A stretch of DNA of 64,000 nucleotides from Turnera subulata (Eukaryota > Streptophyta > Magnoliopsida > Malpighiales > Passifloraceae), in NCBI GenBank assembly GCA_028386065.3, contig JAKUCV010000214.1, positions 63,358-127,357 of the forward strand, written 5' to 3'. Positions 21,896-32,200 of the stretch are shown in pieces. How positions within the stretch are numbered: position 1 is the first letter of the stretch; each line of letters opens with the position of its first letter. Below the pieces are notes generated by a model, which saw only the letters and a list, made by a program, of their open reading frames with translations, searched no databases and was not told the origin of the DNA. The position numbers and the translations under genes were made by a program.

Positions 21896-23628
21896 ACCAC
21901 AGCATTGTTTTGTTGGTCCTCAAAGAATATTAGGAATATATGTTGTGTATGTTGGGTATGTTAATTTGATGTTAGAGTTTACCCAACATAAGGGGGAGGA
22001 AAGAAGCAGCTGGATCAAGAGATTATTGAAATGATTTATCAATATCTAGTTTTTGATCCTCGAATAAATTAGTATGAACCTGAAGTTCAAAAGATGATTC
22101 ATTTGCAGGAAAATTGATATGCAATTGCCAAACACATTTAAATTAAGTGTGACCATATACCAGCTGCAAATGCTCCTGTTTAAGATTGATGTTCCTGAAG
22201 AACAATGTAAGTATGCAAATGAATCTGTAGATTATACTCGGTTCCAAAAAGAAAAGAAATTCTCGATAGAGAAAAAGGAGCAAAAGTGATAAGATGGCCC
22301 TAGTGAGAAAATAAGACCTCCAGTAGAGGTTTTGAATTAAAAGTCCTCCAGAAAAGGTTGATTCTCTGACACAATTGATAAATTGCCAGAAGTAACTCAG
22401 GTACCTGAAATAAATGAGCATGATGAGATCTCAATTACAGTGTCAGAGATAAGATGGAACTGACGAGAAATAACCGTCGACGGAATAGAATTTTTATAGC
22501 GCTAAATATTGAAATAGAGGATCATGAACCTACTAATGAATGTAGGTGCTGTATGATTGGCCAAAATAAAGAGATATAATTAAAGGCTGTGTTAGACTCG
22601 CTTGCGAAGCTAGATATTTATCGGACCTGTAGTCCGTGCACCAGATGGTGTAAAATTGATCGGGCGAAAAATGGGTATTTGTGCGGAAAATATAAATGAG
22701 ATATAAAGCACGGTTGCACAAAGTTTTACCCGAACGATCTGGTATTAATTATGAGGAGATTCACTCCCCTGTGGTGGATGCAATGTAATTATTTTCAGAG
22801 CTTGATAAAGTCTGGCATAATATGAAAAGAATTAAAAATGCATCAAATAGATGCCATTACAGCCTATTAGTATGGATCCATAAGATTATGATATATATAT
22901 ATGATCCCTGAAGGATCTAAGTTGCCTGAAGCAACTGATTCCCGGGAAATTACAAAAAAATTTGAACTGAGTTTAAGTCATTTTGAGTATGGATAAATTT
23001 ATGTTGATATCTATATGTTTTGTGATTGGAACTCCTGAAGAAGCTTCCAAATACCGTGCTATTAGATTGGTCCTGGAGTACCCTGTCAAAGTGCAATTTA
23101 TATTGCAAGAAATATAAAGCCTGAAGCTTTTGACTTAGGCCTATTGGCATGATATGAATTTACTCTTATCTTCGGAGAATAACAAATATGTAATCCTGTA
23201 AACCTGAAAGAGAGTACAATTGATTTTTGCAGATGTAGATCCCTTATTTAGTCCACACAAAGCACAGACGGACATCATCTACAACTCTACCCATGATATT
23301 GCGATATCATCGGGACTACAAAAGCAAGATAGCAAGAAAGATGCTCCAACAACAAATTATGAAGATTATGCTGCCAACATTGCCCATTTAAAGTAGTGAT
23401 GTATCAAAGACAAAGCACACGTCACCAGAAGTTGACAAGGATGATTGGCATGCAACGACATCAAGAAATCAAGAGAGGCCAAAATGAGGGGGAGTAGAAT
23501 ACGCACTGCACTCTTTTTTCCTTCACCAAGTTTTTATCCCACTGGGTTTTTTTCTTGGTAAGGTTTTTAATGAGGCAGTTCTTCCTAAAGCGTATTCTAC
23601 CCACTGCACAATGACATTCAAGGGGGAG

Positions 23629-23826
23629 TGTTATAAAAACTATCAAAGTGAATGTCATTTTACCAAACACGAGTTTGTCTTCTTCCCCCTGCATGTCTAT
23701 ATATGCACTGCTAAACCAAAAACAAGTGTAATAAGAAGTTGTGCGATGAGTTATTCCAGCAAGTTTACTTCCGCTTCCTCCTTTGCCTACTCTTCCTCTT
23801 CCTCAATAAATATAACACTCACAACA
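23629..23826 (+). repeat. 3' LTR of the copia element
   Basis: Second copy of the 198-bp LTR, with canonical TG...CA ends and followed by the TATTC duplication. An 11-bp inverted repeat spans its left border: AATGACATTCA (23610-23620) and TGAATGTCATT (23649-23659). Confidence 0.9.
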
Positions 23827-23831
23827 TATTC

Positions 23832-25703
23832 ATTTATCTGAACCATTGTCAGCATTAATTCAAAGTCTGGGAGCAGGTATAGACCTGCTTTTTCATCCAA
23901 GAACGATCATTTACTTCCAGGAAGGAGTTGGGAGTCTGATTTATAGCAACCAGGACACCAATCTCTGCTCTTGATTTGGGGTGGGCTGTAAAATGCAACG
24001 TTGATCAGGGATGCCATTGCAGCAGCAGGGTAGTATCACAACGTATGAATTGTGAGAACTGCAGGCTGCAGCATGAAAAAAAACCAGCTTTTTTGTTGTT
24101 GGCGAAGGATGATGAAGTGAAAAAGACGTTGCTTCAATCAATAACATTGGTCGGAATTCTCCAAGCATCACGTGGCTACATTCAGTTATATCGATAAGCT
24201 AAAAAGGGCAAGGGAAGTGCGGAGGAATTGGGTGCTGAAAAAGAGAAATGCCAATTGGTTTTAGCAGAACAAAATGTAGTGAGCTATTTATTGTAGCTTT
24301 TGTCTGCAAAAGTACCCGCATCTTTCCTTGTCCACAATGTAAGAGAAAAGATTACAGTCAAGGACTACAGTTTTGGTCATTGCACTAGGGAAAGCAGGTG
24401 ACGACTAATGATCTGAACATTCATTTCCTATAACTTTAGTGAACAAGATAAGGCCAATTGAAATATCGTGTATTAGAAAAAATCAGAGCGTCATCCCTGG
24501 AGTTTCTCAGCGATTACTTTTGTGACAAATTTAACAGATCACATTCTATATCAAAAAAATCTGCTAACCTGACCACCATGCAGAATATAAGGGTAGTCAC
24601 TGGTCGGAAAACTTGCATATTGTCGATTACCAGAGTCATGGTAGTCATACAAATGATGTTGATGATAACCATCAAAATAAGAAACCTCAACTCTTTGTCA
24701 ATCATAGGAATATGGGATGCTTTTCAACAACCTAGAGCTACAACGTATATCAAATTTGACAGGTTCAGAGATATTTAATCATTTACAAATGAATGAACAG
24801 CCACCAGTCCAAGTAGCAACCATACCATCTCCTCTCTAATAAATGGCAACCTACTATTTCAAATTCTGTAGGTTCTGTCCATTTCAACGAGCAATTCCTT
24901 CCACCAGAGAGAAAAAGACAAATGGCCAGGACGATCTCATTTAATACGAATGACTGTTAATACCTGTATTAAGGACTTCAAAATAAATCCCTCACAAGCC
25001 TACCAGAGTTCTGACCTCCCATTCCTATCTACTTCCACAGAACCTCCAAGAGGAAAGGCCTGGTCTGAAAACCTTAATGACAAAAGTACCTTAAGAGATG
25101 CCAAATCTATCCCTTAATATTTCTAAATCTAGCTCGCCTTATTCTTCCCAGTAACATGGCATTCTGATAGCAGTACAAGGAAAAGAAAATGTGGAGAAGA
25201 AATAAACAAGTGATGTAGCCCCAAGTTTTACAAGCGAACGTGATTCCACAGAAAATTTCAAACAAAGAACAAAAACATATTAAAGAATTCATTGACAATT
25301 AAAAGCAATGGTAGAAGAGGATACAGCAGAGAAAAAGGCCCGCACAATTTATACCCTGTAACTTGTTGGTACAGATGCTTCATTGCAATACAAGAACAAG
25401 GCTTGTAATAAAAAATGAAGCATTTGTATGGTTTATCCAGATATTAACAGTACAAAGTGTTTATAGAGAAGGAACCGAGAATAATATCAAGAGAAGTGGA
25501 AATAGAGCTCAAGTAAACCAACCAATCAATAAACAACTATTCTAACAATCCCATTATATACCCTTCTCTCGGATGAATTTCTGCCTTCACTGCAAAATCC
25601 TCACCCAACTTAAATGTGTTGTTGAAGAACCAGCACACAGGAAAAACACCTTGAATATCAAAGGCAGCACCATCAATATCATCCCACTAGGGAATACGGG
25701 CAT
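23832..25703. other. intergenic, including the phytolongin 3' flank
   Basis: No gene or bounded repeat recognised. An open frame continues across the copia insertion site to a TGA near 23966 (see findings). The last 150 bp or so before 25703 should be the minus-strand 3' UTR of the phytolongin gene. Confidence 0.4.
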
Positions 25704-26714
25704 TCAACCATCGATGCACTTGAATCCCCTGCAAACCCACAACCAAACCCCAAAGAGAACAGCACAGACAAGCAAATCCAAGATGAGGACCACCCAGACA
25801 TGCTTCCTCCAAATCTGCTTGGCCTTCTGCTTGCCATCAACTGAGTAAAGCCCAACACCACCGCCATTCTTTTGCATCATTGTGACGGAGAACTCTCTAT
25901 TCCCACTCTCACCAAAGCTATGCCCCTTCTCATCCACAGTAGCACCATCCTTGACAAGATAATCACCACCATTAGGTTCTCCAAATGATCTCTTCTTCTT
26001 CTTCACCAACATTTGAGGTTGATTCACAAGAACTGTCACCGATTCCTTCTCTTCCCCTCCATCCTCTTCTCCTCCCTTCTCTCCCCCTCCCACGGAATCC
26101 ATTCTCGGGGTTCCTCCCTTCTCTCCTCCTCGGTTCGAATCAAAGCCTGAGCGCCGACCCTTCTCTCCTCCCACCATGAAATCCATTCCAGGGCTTCCTC
26201 CTCGACTGGAATCCATGCTAGGGCGTCGACCCTTCTCTCCTCTCCCAGAATCCATGCTAGGGTATCGACCAGGCTTACTTGATCCCTCCAATAAGGGACC
26301 CGCCACCTCCGCATCCACCGCCAGTATCTCTCTGAACATAGGATAGAATCCATCCTGAAGACAGAGGGGAGCCAACTCGTCACCATCTTTCACGGTATTG
26401 GATCCAGGATGTTCCTCAAAAGCGCTCTTGACAAGGTTGAGGAACGACAAAGACTCCAACTTTGGGATATTCTCATCGAAGATCGCGAAATAAACAAAAG
26501 GGTCTTCTATTAAGAAGGTGTAAGTCTTCTTCCGGATGGTGTGGGAGAAAATGGAGTGGTGGGCGGGGGCTATCTCGACGCACCTTCGAGCTACCTCGTC
26601 GATTCCAGTCTCCTCGGGTGATTTGAATTCGGTGAGGATTGTGGGTCCTTTGGCAACACAAGCGTAGAATACGAGATGTGGATTCGAAAACATTGGTGGG
26701 TTTCCGTTGCTCAT
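25704..26714 (-). CDS. phytolongin (longin-domain, SNARE-like membrane protein) with expanded linker
   Basis: A single exon encodes 336 aa from the ATG at 26714. Residues about 10-125 form a longin domain (HLVFYACVAKGPTILTEF, later YTFLIEDPFVYFAIFDE), as in VAMP7-type SNAREs. The C-terminus has one membrane anchor (about 305-328, WVVLILDLLVCAVLFGVWLW) with a short tail. No SNARE coiled-coil motif with a central Arg/Gln layer lies between them. That layout defines the plant phytolongins (PHYL1 type), which sit on ER, Golgi or plasma membrane and are thought to act in the secretory pathway. Known members are about 260 aa; the extra length here is a Gly/Arg/Lys/Asp-rich linker at about 150-218, built from imperfect repeats of GGEKGRR and S/P-x-MDS. 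The linker is in frame and free of stops, so the gene looks functional. The exact paralogue is not assigned. Confidence 0.85.
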   Translation of the reverse strand: MSNGNPPMFSNPHLVFYACVAKGPTILTEFKSPEETGIDEVARRCVEIAPAHHSIFSHTIRKKTYTFLIEDPFVYFAIFDENIPKLESLSFLNLVKSAFEEHPGSNTVKDGDELAPLCLQDGFYPMFREILAVDAEVAGPLLEGSSKPGRYPSMDSGRGEKGRRPSMDSSRGGSPGMDFMVGGEKGRRSGFDSNRGGEKGGTPRMDSVGGGEKGGEEDGGEEKESVTVLVNQPQMLVKKKKRSFGEPNGGDYLVKDGATVDEKGHSFGESGNREFSVTMMQKNGGGVGLYSVDGKQKAKQIWRKHVWVVLILDLLVCAVLFGVWLWVCRGFKCIDG

Positions 26715-27024
26715 TGATAAAAGGAATGAGCTTTATAGAGGAATGATTTAGGGTCTAATGATCAGCAGCTAATGGGAAGTGGGAATTGGAGAAGAGGAAT
26801 TGAATTCTTTCTTAGATGGGAGAAGTTGACCCGCTTTCTCTCAAAGTTGTCCTCTTCTTCCCTTGTTTGTTGTAAGCTTGTGTGTGTGCAAGATGCCTTC
26901 ACCAATCATAATTAATTTTGGTGGCCCCTCTTCTGGGTGTATTTGGGGAATCGTTTTGCCCCGTTCTCCCTAGGGTTCGGGATTGCAGAAGGAAGGAGAA
27001 TTTGATCGGATTCCTTTCTTGGGT

Positions 27025-27050
27025 AGAAGAAGAAGAAGAAGAAGAAGAAA
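27025..27050. repeat. GAA/TTC microsatellite upstream of the phytolongin gene
   Basis: About eight GAA units (TTC on the gene's sense strand) lie some 310 bp upstream of the phytolongin ATG. This is a position where TTC tracts often occur in plant 5' UTRs and promoters. Confidence 0.7.
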
Positions 27051-27725
27051 GGGAAGGAAAACAGAATAACGGCTGGTTGTGTTAAAACCAGCCTTGCCCA
27101 TGTCTAGTAATTACACGAGTGCCATTTGCTGATCTGGCGGATAAGTTTTTAATTTTGAGATTTTTTTTTGATTTGATATTTAGTTACAATGAAAACAAGA
27201 CCCAAAAGACTAAGGACTTTGAGAGTTTGGGATATATTTAGCCCCTCCAATTTTGCTGATATGCCCCTCTTCTGTTGCCATGGAGTCAGTTAGTAACAAA
27301 TTGGTTTATATTGGGTAAATATGTTACTTGGCCTTTTAACATGGAAAACGAATTGGTTTATGTCCAATGCAAGTAACTAATACAAAAATTGATTTGTATT
27401 AAAAAAAAAATTGAAATATTTCCAATTACTAGCTTGCAAATTGACAGCTCTGGAGGCTTGTCAAAACTTATTCCGGTAAGACTTCACTTGGACCCAAAGA
27501 AAATGTCAAATCACATAAATTTTCACACTAGATCAGGTCAAACAAGAAACATGATGTAGCGTGACAGCCTAGCCAGAGGGATATGAAAAATAAGCATAAA
27601 ACTATGGTGTATTCGGATAGTAGCTACCACCAAAATCTCAACGAAAAAGCCAGACATCAGACTACCAGTCATTCACCAATGTTTAAGATTTAAAGGATTT
27701 TAGCTTAGAAGGACCGAGTAGAGAT

Positions 27726-28299
27726 TAGACCTGGCAATTCGTGTTATCGTGTCGGGTTCGTGTCGGGTTGAACAGGTAAACGGGTTCTAATTCTTCAACC
27801 CGACCCAACCCATTTAATAATCGTGTCGTGTCGTGTCCAACCCGTTTATTATCGTGTCGGGTTCGGGTTGATCCGCGGGTTACCTATTAAATCTAGCAAG
27901 CCTAAAAATCAGTTTGAAATTTTTCATATTTTGCACAAGTCGTTGTATTTTCTAAGCAAATAGGCATATAATTAGATTTTCTCATATATTAAATAAAATT
28001 ATAAATTATAGAATCATAATGTAATGATATTTAAAGCATTTATAAAAATATTTTTAGATAATTTTAGTAACTTTGACCTTAAGCATTGTATTAAATTAGT
28101 AAAATACCTATAGCCTAAATATAATCGTGTCATAAACAGGTACCCATCGGGTTGGCGGGTCAACCCGCACCTGATCTGCTAATTTTCGTGTCGTGTCGGG
28201 TCAACCCATTTAACTAAACGGGTTGAAAATCTCTGACCTATACCTGCTAATTTCGTGTCGGGTTGGGTTGTCGTGTCAATACCCGTTTTGCCAGGTCTA
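27726..28299. mobile_element. hAT-type non-autonomous element (MITE), 574 bp
   Basis: Terminal inverted repeats TAGACCTGGCAA (27726-27737) and TTGCCAGGTCTA (28288-28299) are perfect. The flanks carry a perfect 8-bp duplication, GTAGAGAT (27718-27725 and 28300-28307), diagnostic of the hAT superfamily. The subterminal 150-200 bp on each side are full of cgtgtcgggtt and aacccga motifs in both orientations, presumably transposase-binding repeats. The AT-rich centre has no coding capacity. Confidence 0.92.
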
Positions 28300-28307
28300 G
28301 TAGAGAT

Positions 28308-29293
28308 GTGTAAATTTTCTCTCTCATTTCATTACTTGATGGAAATGGAATCCATGCCGGGCAAGGCCCCACAATGTGTGAGCCAATGCCTCCACCCGAC
28401 AGCAGGGGTGTAGTTATTATTAGTCAGTCACACAACACAAGTCTTTTCTCTTGTTTTTGGCCACGATGCATCATCTTTGCTCAGATTAGTAGTAATTTAA
28501 CAGGGATCTTACAACATGTGTTATTGTCATTAGTCACACAACCCACACACTTTGGAAGATAGCCAAATTCTTGTCCTAACGACAAGTGATTGAAGTTGTG
28601 GAACTGGGTCTGTCTCTCTCTGTTGGTTTTTGACCTTTGGATGGAATGAACCGACTTTTAGCTTCAGGTTTCAACTTTTGATACTTTTAAAAAGAGGAGA
28701 GCCAGAATGAGCTGAAGAATCATCGGTTTCTCTCTTTTTTCCAGCTGCCGTCGTTATTGCTTGTTTCCTATCTTCGTGACAGATATAAGATTGAATAATG
28801 CTTGAGAATTAATTTATTGATCCTTAAAAGGTAGGTTTTATTATCAATTCAGTATTTGGCAGATCCAGACTGTAGGTGCCCAAGCGCATGTGAAGCATCT
28901 CGCCTGATGGTACAACAGAACAATGAGCAACTCTTTAAAAACAAATCAGGCAGTTTACTCGGGAGAGTATTTGCAAGAAAACGTAACTTATTACTCTTTG
29001 TTTATAGGATATAATACCATTTAGAACCAAAAAATTAAAAATGAATAAGCTGCCACGAGGGTGACATGCAAACTAAGCTACAATCACTTGACAGTGAAGA
29101 TTGTGACCGTTTATCCGGCAAACAAAAAAAAAAAAAAATTGACCAAAAATAAAAAGCTCATATCCACATTACACGTGGGAACAAAAATAAGATTCTTCCT
29201 AGGTGGTCCTCTCTTCCAAAATATTCACTTCCCGGCCAGTTCCTGGATGGATGATAAGTTCTTTGATTCTTTCCTGTTCACTTTCTTGTACAC
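28308..29293. other. intergenic and starch synthase 3' flank
   Basis: No gene seen. Sequence immediately left of 29294 should include the minus-strand 3' UTR of the starch synthase gene. A 15-A run lies near 29126. Confidence 0.4.
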
Positions 29294-32200
29294 TCAGCTA
29301 ATATAAGGTGGATCAATGGTGGCCCATTCGAAGACCTGCTCGTATTGAATTGCAGCATTTTCCCATGAGTAATCAGTCTGCATTCCTCTCTTCATTATTC
29401 CCTCCCAAGATGCTTTATGATCCCGATACGTCCAGACAGCAACCCTTATTGCCTGTCATTGATCACTTTGTAAGTAATGTGAGTAAAAACACTAACGAAA
29501 ATGAAGGCAACTTATACCCTCATTAAGGTTTCTCAAGCTTCTAGGCAGGATGATGCCAGTTATGTCTTCAAAAAGTTTGGTTGAGAAAGATCCAAGTCTC
29601 ACACATTCATATCAATCAAAATAGCTCTGAATCTTCAGAAATAGTTCACCAAACTGTTTGCAAAGCGTGAACAGAACGGGCGGCGATATGCATTTCCAAT
29701 TTGTGTTGTTCAGATTTCAACAAATCTCAATACATATGGAAGTGCTACAATATCGTGTTCATGTATATGGGTGGTGACATGGAAGAAAGAAAAACATGAA
29801 GAACGTAGAGTGGGAATAGTAAAGATTAACTCACCGATATCATACTGTCTTTGGATAGCGGTGTAAAAATCCACCTGTTAACACATACCATAGCATTACT
29901 AAGAGGAGTTTGTGCAAGGCAAAGATTGTTCAAGGAAACTAATTGTGAATAGAAATGAAATCTGACAAATGGCAACTACATTGTGCACAAGTGGACAACC
30001 TCTCCCAGTATCTCATATGTAAATCTCTAGCCATCATCTTAAAACTTTTTAGTGAATAGATGACAGAGAATCTCTTGGAAGTTGCAGCCGCATAACAAGT
30101 TGTTTCATTAGTTAGTTCCAACCAGATAAAGTTTCTTAGTTCAGGAATTTTGAATGAGCATGAAACGCTCACACTTCCCACAGAATTGCAAACAGCATGC
30201 ATGGTTTATGATAGTACAAGAAACATCACTGAGTTCATAAACTGGTTCGTGCAAATGGGATACAATACTAGCTTATTCTATCCAATTCTGTAGAAAGTTT
30301 GAAAATTTGGAGAAATATAATTAATTGACTCCTAGATCTTCAACAAAAAATGAAATTGTGATTAAAAAAAATAAAAACTCATCCAGTTTCCAAGAGCTTG
30401 AGGGAAAATATCATACCCAGTGCCTTCGCCACTGCCTTCATTGGCATAGGGATCAAAAGTCCGTACCGTATCCTGATATACAAAGAGTTAAGAGTAGCTT
30501 AACTGACAAAGCCCGCTAAAAGATATATTCTAAAACATTAAGGTATGTTACTCACTCTAAGTCCTCCTGTGCCATGGACCACTGGTACAGTTCCATATCT
30601 CATAGCATACAACTGATTCAACCCACAGGGCTCGAATCTTGATGGCATTAACAGTATATCGGCACTGCTCATCCCATAAATTGAGTTACTTCTGGAAATG
30701 ATACTAGGAGCAATACACAAAATAGGAACGAAAATAAAAAAATTGGATTACCCAGCAGTTATCCGATGAGAAATTGGAACATTAAATCCAACCCAGCCTC
30801 GGAACTTGTCCCTGTAAGTTGACTCTGCTTCCCTCATCCAGTTTTCATACAGTGGATCCCCAGAACCAAGCATAACCTGATACATATTTTGCATCTTCAG
30901 TGGCTAAACGGAAAATGCACCTGCTGACTACAGACATGACAAGGGGCTGAAAGTCCACAAATTTGCAGCACTTCAACGTATTACTGAGAGAGATTTTAAG
31001 AACTTGCATATATGCACCTTATCAAATACCTTAGGCTGAGGCCCCAGAAAAAAAAACGTAAAGAAAAACTTAAAACTACCAAGACAACTAAAATTCTATT
31101 TATACACAAACACTAGTCGATCTGAAATTAGTATGAAAAGATAGGCCAGTAATGGCCAATTTCTTGACCTAGAAAAGAACTACTGAAAGAAGAATCCCAA
31201 AGGTTGAAGAGGGAAAAAATGGGGTTAAGAGCTACTTACAAATTGGATGTCATCTTGCATAAGCTCAGCAGTTGCCCATCGAATTATGTCAATGCCTTTT
31301 TGGTAGTCAAGTCTCCCAATGAAACCAATCTATAATATTAACTCTAATTAACATCATAAGAGAAACTTTATTTTTTCTCATCCAGGTTGCCCATAAAGAA
31401 TTATCTTACCAATGGACAATCAGGTCTAACAGGAAGACCTAATTCTTTCTGCAAAGCAATCTTGCATTCTGCCTGCATTTTTAGAAGGAAAAAGAGACTA
31501 GGGTGAGGTAATAATGCTTGAGGACAGAGGATTACAAGGGAATAAGGCTTCAAACCTTTCCAGACAAATCGTCTGCTGAGTAATGGCAAGCAATATGTTC
31601 ATCTGATGACGGGTTCCATTCAGAGATATTAATGCCATTTGTGATTCCTGATAAAATAACATGTGTGAGTGTACTTCAGCAGCGAGACATTCATTATTTT
31701 GTGCAAAAGCCTCTGTCATCATTAGATACAATAATTGCTCACAGAAAAGAATAGTCAAAGGAACAACGAATATATACCATTCAAAACACTCTTTCGGCTA
31801 CTTAGAAGTTGATTCAGACCGTATCCACCTTCAACAGTAGTTATTTCCCAGGAATATCCCTGAAACAAACCAAACAACATTTGTTGACATTGTAATGGGG
31901 GAAACCTAAAAGGAGGAAACAGTACCCAAAGTTATCCATCATGCCACAAATGAGCTGCAACAATATGTTATTGTTATCCCAGGTAGTTTCAAAAGCCAAA
32001 ACCATCGAACAAAGCCTAGGAACTAGAATATGCATGGAATTGTTTGCATGAGTAGATAAAACCACTACTTTTTCCTTTCTTTTTGAACAATCGGTAAAGA
32101 GTAGATAAACCACTATAGGCATTTCAATTATGATTAGTCAATGTATGCCCTTGATATATCAAATATGTCACCTTGCTAACTGTAAGTACTCGATCAGATG

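Larger units (their letters stand above)
19235..23130 (+). repeat. array of short hairpins with a common GAA loop
   Basis: About twenty perfect inverted repeats with 4-8 bp arms share a 3-5 nt loop of the type (C)(T/A/G)GA(A). Examples: AGTCT-GGA-AGACT at 19235-19247, GATCT-TGA-AGATC at 19316-19328, CCACC-AGAA-GGTGG at 19386-19399, AATGC-CTGAA-GCATT at 19521-19535, TATGATCT-AGA-AGATCATA at 19695-19713, TTCCAGC-CAGAA-GCTGGAA at 20994-21012, ACCAACT-TGA-AGTTGGT at 21078-21094, GATCC-CTGAA-GGATC at 22903-22917, AAAGC-CTGAA-GCTTT at 23116-23130. The arms differ each time; only the loop is kept. Confidence 0.8.
17425..23826 (+). mobile_element. copia-type LTR retrotransposon, full-length but coding-dead
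   Basis: Two 198-bp LTRs (17425-17622 and 23629-23826) bracket a 6.0-kb interior. A perfect 5-bp duplication, TATTC, flanks the element (17420-17424 and 23827-23831). The LTRs differ at about six positions, roughly 97% identity. A primer-site-like segment (gttatcagcacga) follows the 5' LTR and a polypurine tract (aagggggag) precedes the 3' LTR. The interior has only relics of pol: near 22690-22790 the reverse transcriptase phrase reads ARLHKVLPERSGINYEEIHS, matching the family pattern KARLVAQGF..R.GIDYEET.SPV. The 3' end carries the usual conserved tail (FLSHWVF-type, around 23500-23600). Gag, integrase and most of RT cannot be read through. The GC-rich leader (17700-18060), an A/G-rich tract (18250-18380), a LINE fragment and a tandem duplication lie inside. 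Since the LTRs are similar but the coding region is gone, it probably moved with help from a relative. Confidence 0.85.
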
